The notes under the pieces are model-generated. The model was not told where the DNA came from, searched no databases, and saw only the letters and a list, made by a program, of their open reading frames with translations. The position numbers were made by a program, and so were the translations under genes. A stretch of DNA of 64,000 nucleotides from DASQJL01 sp036380835 (GTDB lineage Bacteria; Eisenbacteria; RBG-16-71-46; SZUA-252), in NCBI GenBank assembly GCA_036380835.1, contig DASVDZ010000095.1, positions 62,001 to 126,000 of the forward strand. The letters are read 5' to 3'. The stretch's first letter is position 1. The number at the start of each line of letters is the position of its first letter. Shown here one piece after another: positions 50,151 to 58,941 of the stretch.

Positions 50151-51089
50151 TTACCGCGTCGCCGGGGCCGCCTCCAGATCGGCGATCCCCTTCTTCACTT
50201 CCTCCGCCGAGTTGGCGAGCGCCTTCTTCTCGTCGGGGGTCAGGTCGACCTCGATGATCTTCTCGACGCCGCGCGACCCGAGGACGACCGGGACGCCGAG
50301 GTAGATGTCCTTGAACCCGTACTCGCCGTTCAGGTGGGCGCAGACGGGCAGGACCCGCTTCTTGTCCTTCAGGATCCCCTCCGCCATCTGCACGGCCGAC
50401 GAGGCCGGCGCGTAGAAGGCGCTCCCGGTCTGGAGCAGCTTCACGATCTCGGCGCCGCCGTCCCGCGTGCGCTGGACGATTTCGGCGAGACGCTCCGGCT
50501 TGATGAATCGGGTGATCGGGATGCCGGAGACGGTCGCGCAGGAGAGGAGCGGCACCATGGTGTCGCCGTGCCCCCCCAGAACCATCGCCTGGATCTCCTC
50601 GACCGAGACCGCGGCCTCCAGTGCCAGGAAGGCGCGGAACCGGGCGGAGTCGAGCACCCCCGCCATCCCCATGACCCGCTCGCGCGGGAACCCGGTGATG
50701 CGGAAGGTGAGGTAGGTCATCACGTCGAGCGGGTTCGTGACCATGATCACGAACGCCTTCGGCGCGTGATCCCGGATCGCCTCCGCGACGCCGCGGATGA
50801 TCTCCGCGTTCGCCTTCAGGAGATCGAGGCGCGACATCCCCGGCTTCCGGGCGAGCCCCGCGGTGACGATGATGAGGTCGCTGTCCTTCACGGCGCGAAT
50901 GTCGCCGGTTCCCTCGATCATGGAATCGTAGTGACGCACCGGCCCGGCCTCGAGGAGGTCGAGCGCCTTCCCTTTCGCCACGCCTTCGAGGATATCGATC
51001 AGCGTGACGTCGCCCAGCTCCGCCTCGGCGGCGTAGAGGGCGGCCGAAGCGCCGACGTTGCCGGCGCCGACGACGCTGATCTTAGGCAT
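50151..51089 (-). CDS. mdh: malate dehydrogenase
   Basis: Mdh oxidises malate to oxaloacetate with NAD in the TCA cycle. The 312-residue protein is of the LDH-like type: ISVVGAGNVGAS at 4-15 for NAD, LARKPGMSR at 79-87 for substrate arginines, MVTNPLDV, and the catalytic GGHGDTM with His174, with Asp147 nearby. Arg81 rather than Gln points to malate, not lactate. It follows rpmA with an 8-nt overlap, where many bacteria instead have obg. Confidence 0.95.
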   Translation of the reverse strand: MPKISVVGAGNVGASAALYAAEAELGDVTLIDILEGVAKGKALDLLEAGPVRHYDSMIEGTGDIRAVKDSDLIIVTAGLARKPGMSRLDLLKANAEIIRGVAEAIRDHAPKAFVIMVTNPLDVMTYLTFRITGFPRERVMGMAGVLDSARFRAFLALEAAVSVEEIQAMVLGGHGDTMVPLLSCATVSGIPITRFIKPERLAEIVQRTRDGGAEIVKLLQTGSAFYAPASSAVQMAEGILKDKKRVLPVCAHLNGEYGFKDIYLGVPVVLGSRGVEKIIEVDLTPDEKKALANSAEEVKKGIADLEAAPATR

Positions 51090-51363
51090 GGGCCGCCTCG
51101 CCGGTCTTCGCCTTGGGTTCGATCGACACCGTCACGTTTCCCTTGCCCCGGCGGCGGAAGACCACGACGCCGTCGCGGAGCGCGAAGAGGGTGTCGTCCT
51201 TGCCGCGACCCACGAGGAGGCCCGGCTGATACGTCGTGCCGCGCTGGCGGATCAGGATGTTCCCCGCCTTCACCCATTCGCCGCCGAAGCGCTTCACGCC
51301 CAGGCGCTGCGACTGGGAATCGCGGCCGTTCTTCGAGCTCGATACGCCCTTCTTGTGTGCCAT
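51082..51363 (-). CDS. rpmA: ribosomal protein L27
   Basis: The 93-residue L27 lies at the peptidyl transferase centre of the 50S subunit. Typical start MAHKKGVSSSKNGRDSQSQR and GGEWVKAGNILIRQRGT are intact; there is no Firmicute-type cleavable N-terminal extension. The usual order rplU-rpmA is kept, 21 nt apart. Confidence 0.97.
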   Translation of the reverse strand: MAHKKGVSSSKNGRDSQSQRLGVKRFGGEWVKAGNILIRQRGTTYQPGLLVGRGKDDTLFALRDGVVVFRRRGKGNVTVSIEPKAKTGEAAHA

Positions 51364-51384
51364 GTTCCTTCGGCTCCTTCCCGC

Positions 51385-51708
51385 TTAGCCACGGATGTCC
51401 AGGATCTTCACCCGCGTGAGGGTGTCCCGGTATCCGATCTTCTTCCGGAACTTCTTCCGGCGCTTGAACGTCCCGACTTCGATCTTCGGGCCGCGCTCGG
51501 TGCCGAGGACCTGCGCCGTCACGGCGGCTCCCTCGACCAGCGGCTGCCCGATCGTGATCCCTTTCTCGCCGCCGATCAAGAGCACGCGATCGAACGTCAC
51601 CGTCGTGCCCGCCTCGGCGCCCATGTGCGGCAGGATGTGCTCCTCCTCCGGGCTCACCCGGAACTGCAGGCCCTGGGCCTGGATCACCGCATAGCGCGCA
51701 ACGCTCAT
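51385..51708 (-). CDS. rplU: ribosomal protein L21
   Basis: The 107-residue L21 binds 23S rRNA near L20. Conserved parts seen: YAVIQAQGLQFRVS, VTFDRVLLIGG, and the basic FKRRKKFRKKIGYRD tail. ATG 51708 has AAGGAAG upstream; I rejected the much longer open frame. The 44-nt gap to rng shows no clear promoter. Confidence 0.95.
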   Translation of the reverse strand: MSVARYAVIQAQGLQFRVSPEEEHILPHMGAEAGTTVTFDRVLLIGGEKGITIGQPLVEGAAVTAQVLGTERGPKIEVGTFKRRKKFRKKIGYRDTLTRVKILDIRG

Positions 51709-51752
51709 CGATCTTCCTTCCTTTCTCGCCCACCGCGCGGAACGCGGCCGGT

Positions 51753-53306
51753 TCAGTGTTCGAACTGCTTGGTGATTTCCTCGTACGTCCGGCCGCGGAA
51801 GAGACGGATCTCGCTCCGGCGGAGGGACGGATCGTCCCGGATCTCGACGCGGAAGCGGTACTGCTTCTCGATCCGCCCGAGGCGGTCCGCGTCCTGCTCC
51901 ACCAGGTGCACCGCCACGTCCGGGTGGACGCGCAGGATCAGCTGTTTCTCCTTCGAACGCTGCCCCACGCGCCGCAGCATCCGTTCGATCTTGAGGGACG
52001 CCGACGGGAGCGAGAGGACCTTGCCGGTTCCCTCGCATTCGGGGCAGTCCTGGTTGAAGTAATTCGTGAGGCTCGGCCGCTGCCTCTGCCGCGTCATCTC
52101 GACCAGGCCCAGCTCGCTCACCGCGAACGCCTTGGTCCGGGAGCGATCCCGCTTCAGGTGCTGCCGCAGCGTGTCGACGACCTGCTTCCGGTTCGCCTCG
52201 TCCTCCATGTCGATGAAGTCGAGGACGATGATGCCGCCCAGGTCCCGGAGCCTGAGCTGCCGCGCGATCTCCGCGGCCGCCTCGACGTTCGTCTTGAGGA
52301 TCGTCTCCTCCTGGCTCTTCTTCCCGGTGAAGCGCCCGGTGTTCACGTCGATCGCCACCAGGGCCTCGGTCTGATCGATGGTGATGTAGCCGCCCTTCTT
52401 CAGCCACACCTTCCGATCCATCGCCTTCTCGATCTCGGGCTCGATCTCGAAGTGATCGAAGATCGGCGCCTGGCCGCGATAGAGCTTGGCCCGGCCCCGG
52501 AGATCGGGGGCGTACGTCGTCAGGTACCGCTGGATCTGCTTGTGCTCCTCGGCCGAGTCGATGACCAGCTGGTCGACGTCCTCGGTGAAGATGTCCCGGA
52601 TCAGCCCGGTCGTGAACTCCATCTCCTGATGGAGGAGCGCGGGCGCCTTCGCCCGCTGGGACTGCTTGTCGATCTTCGCCCAGAGCTGCTCCAGGAATTT
52701 GATGTCGCTCTGGAACTCCTTCTTTCCCTGCTCGGCGCCCACCGTCCGGACGATCACGCCGGCGTCCTTCGGCTTCAGCTCGCGCATCAGTCCCTTGAGG
52801 CGCGTCCGCTCGTTCCGGTCCTCGATCTTCCGCGACACGCCGATGTGATCGTGCCCCGGCATCAGCACCAGGAAGCGTCCGGGCAGGCTGATCTGCGTCG
52901 TGACGCGCGGCCCCTTCGTCCCGATCGGTTCCTTCGTGATCTGGACCAGGATCTCCTGGCCCTTCTTCAGCGCCTCCTCGATCCGCGGGACCGGCTCGTC
53001 CCGGCGGCCGCGACCGCCGCCGCGGCGCTCCTCGGGGGCCGGTTCGTCCTCCTCGAACAGGTCGTCGAGATCCGAATCGGACGGCGTGAGGTCGGACGCA
53101 TGGAGGAACGCGCTCTTCTCCAGGCCCAGGTCGACGAACGCGGCCTGCATCCCCGGGAGCACGGCGTTCACCCGGCCCTTGTAGATGTCCCCGACGCGGC
53201 GGACGGCCTCCGGCCGCTCCACCATCACTTCGACGAGTTGCTTGTCCTCGAGCAGCGCGATGCGTGTCTCGTTGGGGCTGGCATTAATGATGATCTCGCG
53301 GCGCAT
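51753..53306 (-). CDS. rng: ribonuclease G/E
   Basis: This 517-residue endoribonuclease of the RNase E/G family processes rRNA and starts mRNA decay. It has the S1 domain (VGDIYKGRVNAVLPGMQ, about 38-125). The DNase-I-like catalytic part has VAIDVNTGRFTG and FIDMED with the metal-binding Asp residues. The zinc-link Cys pair lies in CPECEGTG. An acidic/Arg-rich insert interrupts the S1 domain at about 75-108 (SDSDLDDLFEEDEP). The length fits RNase G, without the long RNase E scaffold tail. ATG 53306 lies within the end of the radical SAM gene and is preceded by GGAGGTGA. Confidence 0.94.
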   Translation of the reverse strand: MRREIIINASPNETRIALLEDKQLVEVMVERPEAVRRVGDIYKGRVNAVLPGMQAAFVDLGLEKSAFLHASDLTPSDSDLDDLFEEDEPAPEERRGGGRGRRDEPVPRIEEALKKGQEILVQITKEPIGTKGPRVTTQISLPGRFLVLMPGHDHIGVSRKIEDRNERTRLKGLMRELKPKDAGVIVRTVGAEQGKKEFQSDIKFLEQLWAKIDKQSQRAKAPALLHQEMEFTTGLIRDIFTEDVDQLVIDSAEEHKQIQRYLTTYAPDLRGRAKLYRGQAPIFDHFEIEPEIEKAMDRKVWLKKGGYITIDQTEALVAIDVNTGRFTGKKSQEETILKTNVEAAAEIARQLRLRDLGGIIVLDFIDMEDEANRKQVVDTLRQHLKRDRSRTKAFAVSELGLVEMTRQRQRPSLTNYFNQDCPECEGTGKVLSLPSASLKIERMLRRVGQRSKEKQLILRVHPDVAVHLVEQDADRLGRIEKQYRFRVEIRDDPSLRRSEIRLFRGRTYEEITKQFEH

Positions 53307-56244
53307 TCACCTCCAGGTTGGGATCCGGCGGGCCCGGGTTCGCCTCGTCCACCGGGACGGGCCGCCAGAACGCCGACTCCTCGAGCGCCTCGAGGGGCGT
53401 GAGGAGCGTGGCGCCGCGCTCCACCCACATCGCCTCACGGGCGACGCGGAGCAGGCGCGGATCGAACTCGAACGACGGCAGGAGGCTCTTGAACAAGAGA
53501 TCCGGCCGCAGGTATCCGGGCGCCAGGAGACGCGACGAGAGCCGGACGCCGAGGGTATCCTCCTCGGCGAGGAGCGCGAGCTCCGCGACGGCGGGGCGCA
53601 CGTTCACCGTGCGTCCCTTCTGTCCGTGGCTCGGCTTGATCACGAGCCATTCCGTGCTTCCGCGGAACGAGGCGACGCTTCCTTCCAGCTCCTGGCGTAC
53701 GCGATGCAGATCCTCCCCGCGCGACACGCGGTCCATCAGGTACGGGGTCAACGCGACCGTGAACTCCGCCCGGGCGATCGACGCCATCAGCGAATCCGAC
53801 GTCTTGACGAACGGCCGCCCCTCGAGGATGCGGTATCCCTCGGGCAGCACGTCGTTCATCGCCGCGATCGTGCTCCACGGGCACCCTTCCGAAAGCTCCA
53901 GGTCGAAGTACTCCGCCCGGCTCGTCGCGCCGAGCGGCAGCGGCGGGCCGTACGCGATCTTCGCGTGGCGGTTGAATCCCTGGGAATAGGCGATCGGCAC
54001 CTTGGTCACGCGGATCGCCCGGTCGAAGATGCGGACGAGGTCGAGATGTGAGGTGAACCGGGCCATCCCCTGCTTCTCGAAGGCCACGCGATAGCGGGTC
54101 GCCGCCGCTCCCTTGCCCGCGACCGGCCAGGCGCGACGGCGCCGGCCGTAACGCAGGTCGGCCCCATTCCCGTTCCCGGACGCGCCGTTTCCGTTCCCGC
54201 CTGGGCCCCCTCCGTTCGTGGCGGCGCCTTGGCCGTTCGCCGCGGCCCGCTGGCTCACCGCTTCGGGCGGCGGCGCGGTCGGCGGTAGAGGCGCCGCGCG
54301 CAGCTCCTCGATGCGCGCCTCGATGTCCCGCGTCGTCACGTCCGCCGGCACGGCGAAGTCGAGCGACGCCGGCGTCGCGCCCTGGCCCGGCGCGAGCTGG
54401 AGCGACAGCCGCCGCCCCTCGCGCGCCTTCGGCGTGAAGCAGGGGGCGCCGCAGCGGTAGCACGCGTGGTCCCGGCAGTCGGGCGTCAGGGCCGCGGCGT
54501 ACGCCTTGGCGCGCTCGTCGATCAGGAATTTCTTCACGACCGGCGTCCGGATGTGGTCCCACGGAAGGGGCTCCGCGAGATCGCGCGGGCGAAGATAGAC
54601 GGAGGCGTCCATGCCGACCCGCTCGAACGCGCGCATCCAGAGATCGAAGTCGAAGCACTCCGACCAGCCGTCGAAGCGGGCGCCGAGCCGCCAGGCGGCC
54701 TCGAGCGCGTCCGCCGTCCGCACGTCGCCGCGGGCGAACACGCCCTCGAGGAACGCGGTCTTCGGATCGCGCCACTTGAGGCGGACGTTCCCCATCCCGC
54801 GGAACCCCGTCTTCAGGCGATCGATCTTCCGCCAGAGGGTCTCCATGTCGTCCTGGATCTCCCACTGGAATGGCGTGTGCGGCTTGGGCACGTGCGGCGA
54901 GATGCCGACGTTGAAGTGCATCCGCTTGTTCCCGCCCTTCACCCAGCCCTGCGACTTTCGGAGGAGGTCGGCGATGCCGTCGACGTCCGCGTCGGTCTCG
55001 GTCGGAAGTCCGATCATGAAGTAGTACTTGATGCCGCCCCACCCCTGGTCGCGGGCGAGCTTCACCGAGTACTCGAGCTCGGCCTCGTCGATCCCCTTGT
55101 TGATCACGTCGCGCATCCGCTGCGTGCCCGCCTCCGGAGCGAACGTGATGCTCCCCTTCCGGCCCTGGCCGATCTTGTCGGCGACCGACGGCGCGAGCGT
55201 GCCGACGCGGGTCGAAGGAAGCGAGACCGAGACCCCCAGCTCGTTCGTGAACCGGTCGAGCTCGTGCAGCACGACCGGGAGTTGCTTGTAGTCGGTGGTC
55301 GAGAGCGAAAGGAGCGACACCTCGTCCCACCCGGCGTGGACGATGCCGCACTGCACCTCGCTCGTCACCTGGTCGGCGCGCTTCTCGCGGAGCGGCCGGT
55401 TCATGTAGCCGGCGAGGCAGAAGCGGCAGCCACGCGTGCAGCCGCGCATCACCTCGACGCCCAGCCGGTCGTGCGTGATCTCGGTGGGAGAGAGGAGCGG
55501 CTTCTCCGGCCACCAGTCGGGCCGAAGCGAGTCGACCCACCGGAACCGCGGCCGCGCGATCGGCGTTCCCGGCTTGGGCTCGCGCGACACGAACCCCCAC
55601 GGGTTCACGACCTCGGCGAAGAGCGACGGCACGTAGACGCCCTCGAGCGCCGCCAGGCGCCGGAGCACCTCCGCGCGCGGCATGCGCGTCTTCCGGCGCT
55701 CGGCCAGGAGGTCGCAGAACTCCTGGATCACTTCCTCGCCGTCGCCGACCACGAACGCGTCGAGGAAGGGAGCGATCGGCTCGGGGTTCACGGTGCAGAG
55801 GCCCCCGGCGATCAGGATCGGATCCTCGTCGCGGCGATCCGCCGAGCGGAGCGGGATCCCGGCCAGGTCGATCATGGTGAGGACGTTCGTGTAGGCGAGC
55901 TCGTACTGGAGCGAGAATCCGATCAGATCGAACTCGCGGGCGGGCGTTCGCGACTCGAGCGAATAGAGCGGGATCCCTTCCGCGCGCATCAGCCGCTCCA
56001 TGTCCCCCCACGGCGTGAAGCAGAGCTCCGCGACCGCGTCGGGCCGCTGGTTCACGACGTGGTAGAGGATCTTGAGCCCGAGGTACGACATCCCGATCTC
56101 GTAGAGGTCGGGGAAGCAGAGGAGCGCGCGAACGTCGGCCTTCGCGGGGTCCTTGCGGACGGCATGGAGGAAGCTGCCCGTGTACCGACTCGGCTTGGTG
56201 ACGATCGGCAGGTAGGCTTCGTCCAGCAGTCGCAGCTTCTCCAT
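53284..56244 (-). CDS. TIGR03960-type radical SAM protein fused to a DUF2344 domain
   Basis: This 986-residue protein joins a B12-binding-like N-terminus (about 1-200) and a radical SAM barrel with CTRGCRFC (Cys269, Cys273, Cys276). After it come a Cys-rich segment (CRDHACYRCGAPC, about 596-608) and a Gly/Asn-rich linker (about 660-715). The DUF2344 domain begins near 740 (YRVAFEKQGMARFTSHLDL). The two parts are often separate or fused next to rng, rplU and rpmA in many bacteria. The reaction is unknown; a link to RNA or ribosome modification is suggested only by gene neighbourhood. Confidence 0.9.
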   Translation of the reverse strand: MEKLRLLDEAYLPIVTKPSRYTGSFLHAVRKDPAKADVRALLCFPDLYEIGMSYLGLKILYHVVNQRPDAVAELCFTPWGDMERLMRAEGIPLYSLESRTPAREFDLIGFSLQYELAYTNVLTMIDLAGIPLRSADRRDEDPILIAGGLCTVNPEPIAPFLDAFVVGDGEEVIQEFCDLLAERRKTRMPRAEVLRRLAALEGVYVPSLFAEVVNPWGFVSREPKPGTPIARPRFRWVDSLRPDWWPEKPLLSPTEITHDRLGVEVMRGCTRGCRFCLAGYMNRPLREKRADQVTSEVQCGIVHAGWDEVSLLSLSTTDYKQLPVVLHELDRFTNELGVSVSLPSTRVGTLAPSVADKIGQGRKGSITFAPEAGTQRMRDVINKGIDEAELEYSVKLARDQGWGGIKYYFMIGLPTETDADVDGIADLLRKSQGWVKGGNKRMHFNVGISPHVPKPHTPFQWEIQDDMETLWRKIDRLKTGFRGMGNVRLKWRDPKTAFLEGVFARGDVRTADALEAAWRLGARFDGWSECFDFDLWMRAFERVGMDASVYLRPRDLAEPLPWDHIRTPVVKKFLIDERAKAYAAALTPDCRDHACYRCGAPCFTPKAREGRRLSLQLAPGQGATPASLDFAVPADVTTRDIEARIEELRAAPLPPTAPPPEAVSQRAAANGQGAATNGGGPGGNGNGASGNGNGADLRYGRRRRAWPVAGKGAAATRYRVAFEKQGMARFTSHLDLVRIFDRAIRVTKVPIAYSQGFNRHAKIAYGPPLPLGATSRAEYFDLELSEGCPWSTIAAMNDVLPEGYRILEGRPFVKTSDSLMASIARAEFTVALTPYLMDRVSRGEDLHRVRQELEGSVASFRGSTEWLVIKPSHGQKGRTVNVRPAVAELALLAEEDTLGVRLSSRLLAPGYLRPDLLFKSLLPSFEFDPRLLRVAREAMWVERGATLLTPLEALEESAFWRPVPVDEANPGPPDPNLEVNAPRDHH

Positions 56245-56297
56245 CGTTCCCCCCGAGGACAGAGGTCCCCGTAACTCGCTATGGAATATCGGTTTAC

Positions 56298-56321
56298 GGC
56301 CAGCCCGTGACGGGCCCGGCC
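56298..56321 (-). terminator. hairpin between comF and the radical SAM gene (possible terminator)
   Basis: Minus-strand bases GGCCGGGCCCG and CGGGCTGGCC fold into an imperfect stem of about ten pairs with one bulge and a short loop, 25 nt after the comF stop. No T-run follows, so it would be a weak or Rho-assisted terminator at best. Confidence 0.3.
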
Positions 56322-56346
56322 ATTCGTCGCCAAGTCTTGGAATCTA

Positions 56347-57156
56347 TCACAGCGCCGGGGGCGTCGCAACCTCCACGTGGAGCGGGATTTCGGGCCCGTC
56401 GGGAAGCCCTCCGTGGGCCGCGGCGAGCGAGAGGATCCACGACGGCGCCGCAGTATCCAGGGCGGCCGCCGCCTCGAGGAGTGTGCTGCCTGTCGTGGCC
56501 ACGTCGTCGATCAAGAGGACCGGGCGCCCCGCCAGGAGCGGGACCGCCTCGGGCCGGACGCGAAACGCACCGCGGACGTTCGCGAGGCGGCCGTCGCGCC
56601 CGAGCCGCGCCTGCGGCGGATGGTCGCGCACGCGCTCGAGCGCGTCGGCCACCGGGATGCCGCGCGACCGCCCCACCGAGGTCGCGAGGAGCCGCGCCTG
56701 GTCGAACCCGCGCCACGCGAGGCGCTCGCGGTGGAGCGGGACGGGGACGATCACGGATTCGCGGCGCAGCGATTCGAAGCCGGGCGGCTCGGGCAGCAGG
56801 GCGGCGATCCACCGATGGAGCGACCGGCCGCCCTCGTACTTGTACGCGTGGACGATCCGATCGAGCGGCGCCTCGTAGCGCGGCCCCGCGAGGAGGAGCC
56901 GGTCCGCGCCGTGCCGGGGGCAGACGCCGGCGAGCCGGGTCGGCGCCGAAGCGGCGCCTTCCCCGGCCCCGGCCATGCAACGAAGGCATGCCGCGACCCC
57001 GGTCCGCCCCACGGCCGCGTCGCACGCGGCGCAGACCGCGTGCCGGCGGGGCGGCACCGCGCCGCATCCGGGGCAGCTCGCGCCGGACCACGCGTCCCAG
57101 AGATCGATCCAGAGGTCGCGCGCCGCGCGCGCCACCCGAGCCCCCGCCCGTCCCAT
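56347..57156 (-). CDS. ComF-family phosphoribosyltransferase-like protein
   Basis: This 269-residue protein has a four-Cys zinc ribbon near the N-terminus (CPGCGA and CAAC, with CLRC later) and a phosphoribosyltransferase fold with PRPP loop VLLIDDVATTGST. FDQARLLA is also typical. ComF proteins help DNA uptake in competent bacteria, but many hosts are not competent and the role is then unclear. I see no other competence genes here. GGGGAGG lies before ATG 57156. Confidence 0.9.
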   Translation of the reverse strand: MGRAGARVARAARDLWIDLWDAWSGASCPGCGAVPPRRHAVCAACDAAVGRTGVAACLRCMAGAGEGAASAPTRLAGVCPRHGADRLLLAGPRYEAPLDRIVHAYKYEGGRSLHRWIAALLPEPPGFESLRRESVIVPVPLHRERLAWRGFDQARLLATSVGRSRGIPVADALERVRDHPPQARLGRDGRLANVRGAFRVRPEAVPLLAGRPVLLIDDVATTGSTLLEAAAALDTAAPSWILSLAAAHGGLPDGPEIPLHVEVATPPAL

Positions 57157-57166
57157 CTCCCCTCCC

Positions 57167-58009
57167 CTACAGCCCGACCGCGGCCCTCATCGCGGCGATC
57201 GGCGCCTCGGTTCCGTTCCAGTACTCGAACGAGGCCGCCCCCTGGTGCACCAGGAGCCCCAGCCCGTCGATCGCGCGCCGCCCCTCGCGCTCCGCGTGCG
57301 CGAGGACCGCCGCGGCGCGCGCCCCATAGTTGAGGTCGAGGACGGGCGCCGACGCCGAGAGCCCGCGCCAGAGCCGCTCCTCGGGCGGCTCCACCCGCTC
57401 CACCGACACCGCCCGAACGAGGAGATCCCACGCGCCTCCCGCTCCGGGCGGCTCCGCGAGCGATCCCGCGTCGAGCCGGGCACCCGCGGGCATCGCGGCG
57501 TGGAGCCACGCCGCCAGGGCCCGCGCCCGCGCGGCGGTGCGGCTCACGACGTCGAGCGACGCGACCCCCCGTCGCGCGAGCGCCGGCGCGACGCTCCGCG
57601 CCGCGCCCCCAGCGCCGAAGAGGAGGGCCCGCCGCCCCCTCGGGTCGATGCCCAGCTCGTCCAGCCACGCGTCGAATCCGATCCCGTCGGTCGCGTGCCC
57701 CTCCCAGCCGTCCGCGCTCCAGCGGAGCGTGTTCGCGGCGCCGGCGTCGCGCGCGTCGCGGGAGGCGCGGACGAGCCGCGCGAACGCCGCCTCCTTGTGC
57801 GGCAGCGTGACGTTCAGGCCCGCGACGCCGGCGGCGTGGAGCCCCTCGAGCGCCCGATCGAGCCGGTCGGGGGGCACGTCGAGCGCGACGTAGACGGCGT
57901 TCCTTCCCGCGGCGTCGAGCGCCGCGTTCTGCATTCGGGGCGAGAGCGAGTGGGCGACGGGGTGCCCGACGACGGCGTAGACGCGCGTCGAGCCTTCTAC
58001 GGAACGCAC
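57167..58009 (-). CDS. aroE: shikimate dehydrogenase
   Basis: AroE reduces 3-dehydroshikimate with NADPH in aromatic amino-acid synthesis. The 280-residue form from GTG 58009 has the substrate motif GHPVAHSLSP (Ser21, Ser23), Lys72 in NVTLPHKEAA, Asp108 in HATDGIG and NADP loop GAGGAARSV. An ATG at 58069 would add 20 residues and overlap lgt by 56 nt; it has no ribosome binding site, so I prefer the GTG, 4 nt after the lgt stop. Length fits E. coli (272). Confidence 0.9.
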   Translation of the reverse strand: MRSVEGSTRVYAVVGHPVAHSLSPRMQNAALDAAGRNAVYVALDVPPDRLDRALEGLHAAGVAGLNVTLPHKEAAFARLVRASRDARDAGAANTLRWSADGWEGHATDGIGFDAWLDELGIDPRGRRALLFGAGGAARSVAPALARRGVASLDVVSRTAARARALAAWLHAAMPAGARLDAGSLAEPPGAGGAWDLLVRAVSVERVEPPEERLWRGLSASAPVLDLNYGARAAAVLAHAEREGRRAIDGLGLLVHQGAASFEYWNGTEAPIAAMRAAVGL

Positions 58010-58013
58010 GGCC

Positions 58014-58928
58014 TCAGGCGCGCGGTTCCGAGCGGATTCGATCGCCGGCGCGGGCCTCCGGGGCATCATCCGACGGCGCGGGGATCCCGTCCTGGGGCGC
58101 GGCCGCGCCGGAGGCGTCCGCTCCGACGACGGCCGCCGCCTCCACCGGGACGGCGGGACGGCGCGCGAGGACGCGCAGCATCACGATCGACACCGCGATG
58201 AGCCCCACGCTCACCGCCTGGTTCACGTTGAACGTGAGGCCCCCGATCCGCCCGAGCGTCGAGGCGTCGTCGTAGTACCGAGTGAAGTCGATGGCGAAGC
58301 GGAGCCCGGCGTCGATCGCGACGTACGTCCAGAAGAGCGCGCCGTCGAACCGCGGCTTCCGGTCGAGCGCGAGGAGGAGGAGGAAGAGTCCGAGGCCGGC
58401 CGCGACCATGTAGAGCTGCGACGGCTGGAGCGCCTCTCCGGGGAAGACGGCGGTCGAATAGGACGACGCGGGAAAGCGGATCCCCCACGGCGCGTGCGTC
58501 GGGAGGCCGAAGCAGCATCCGTTCAGGAAGCAGCCGATCCGCCCGATCCCGACGCCGATGGCCATGCCGGGTGCGGCGGCGTCGGCCACCCGCCAGACGG
58601 GCATCCCCGCCCGCCTCACGTACGCGATCCCGCCCACGATCGCCAGGATGTAGCCGCCGTAGATCATCAGGCCGCCTTCCCAGAGCTTCACGATCGCGAG
58701 CGGATCGGCCTTGTAGTCGTCCCAGTGGGTGACCACGAAGAACGCGCGCCCGCCGATGATCGCGAGCACGAGGAGCCAGAGGGAGAGGGTGCTCAACCGG
58801 TCCTCGGAGAGGCCGCGCGCCCGGCCGCGCGCGAGGAAGACCTGGATGGCGACGAGGAACGCGATCGCGAGCATGAGCCCGTAGCTGTGGATCGCGAAGC
58901 GGCCGAATTGGAGCAGGGTCGGATGCAC
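58014..58928 (-). CDS. lgt: prolipoprotein diacylglyceryl transferase
   Basis: Lgt adds diacylglycerol to lipobox Cys residues, the first step in making lipoproteins such as the BamD-like and haem-domain proteins in this window. The 304-residue membrane enzyme carries the signature GRIGCFLNGCCFG (about 126-138) and an essential-His-like HSYGLMLA near the N-terminus. Seven or so membrane helices are visible. The last 45 residues are an Ala/Pro-rich cytoplasmic tail longer than usual. The start is GTG. Confidence 0.95.
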   Translation of the reverse strand: MHPTLLQFGRFAIHSYGLMLAIAFLVAIQVFLARGRARGLSEDRLSTLSLWLLVLAIIGGRAFFVVTHWDDYKADPLAIVKLWEGGLMIYGGYILAIVGGIAYVRRAGMPVWRVADAAAPGMAIGVGIGRIGCFLNGCCFGLPTHAPWGIRFPASSYSTAVFPGEALQPSQLYMVAAGLGLFLLLLALDRKPRFDGALFWTYVAIDAGLRFAIDFTRYYDDASTLGRIGGLTFNVNQAVSVGLIAVSIVMLRVLARRPAVPVEAAAVVGADASGAAAPQDGIPAPSDDAPEARAGDRIRSEPRA

Positions 58929-58941
58929 GGACGATCCCCCG

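Noticed and set aside
58010..58069. Longer aroE start at ATG 58069
   Set aside because: No ribosome binding site, a 56-nt overlap with lgt and 20 extra residues outside the family domain.
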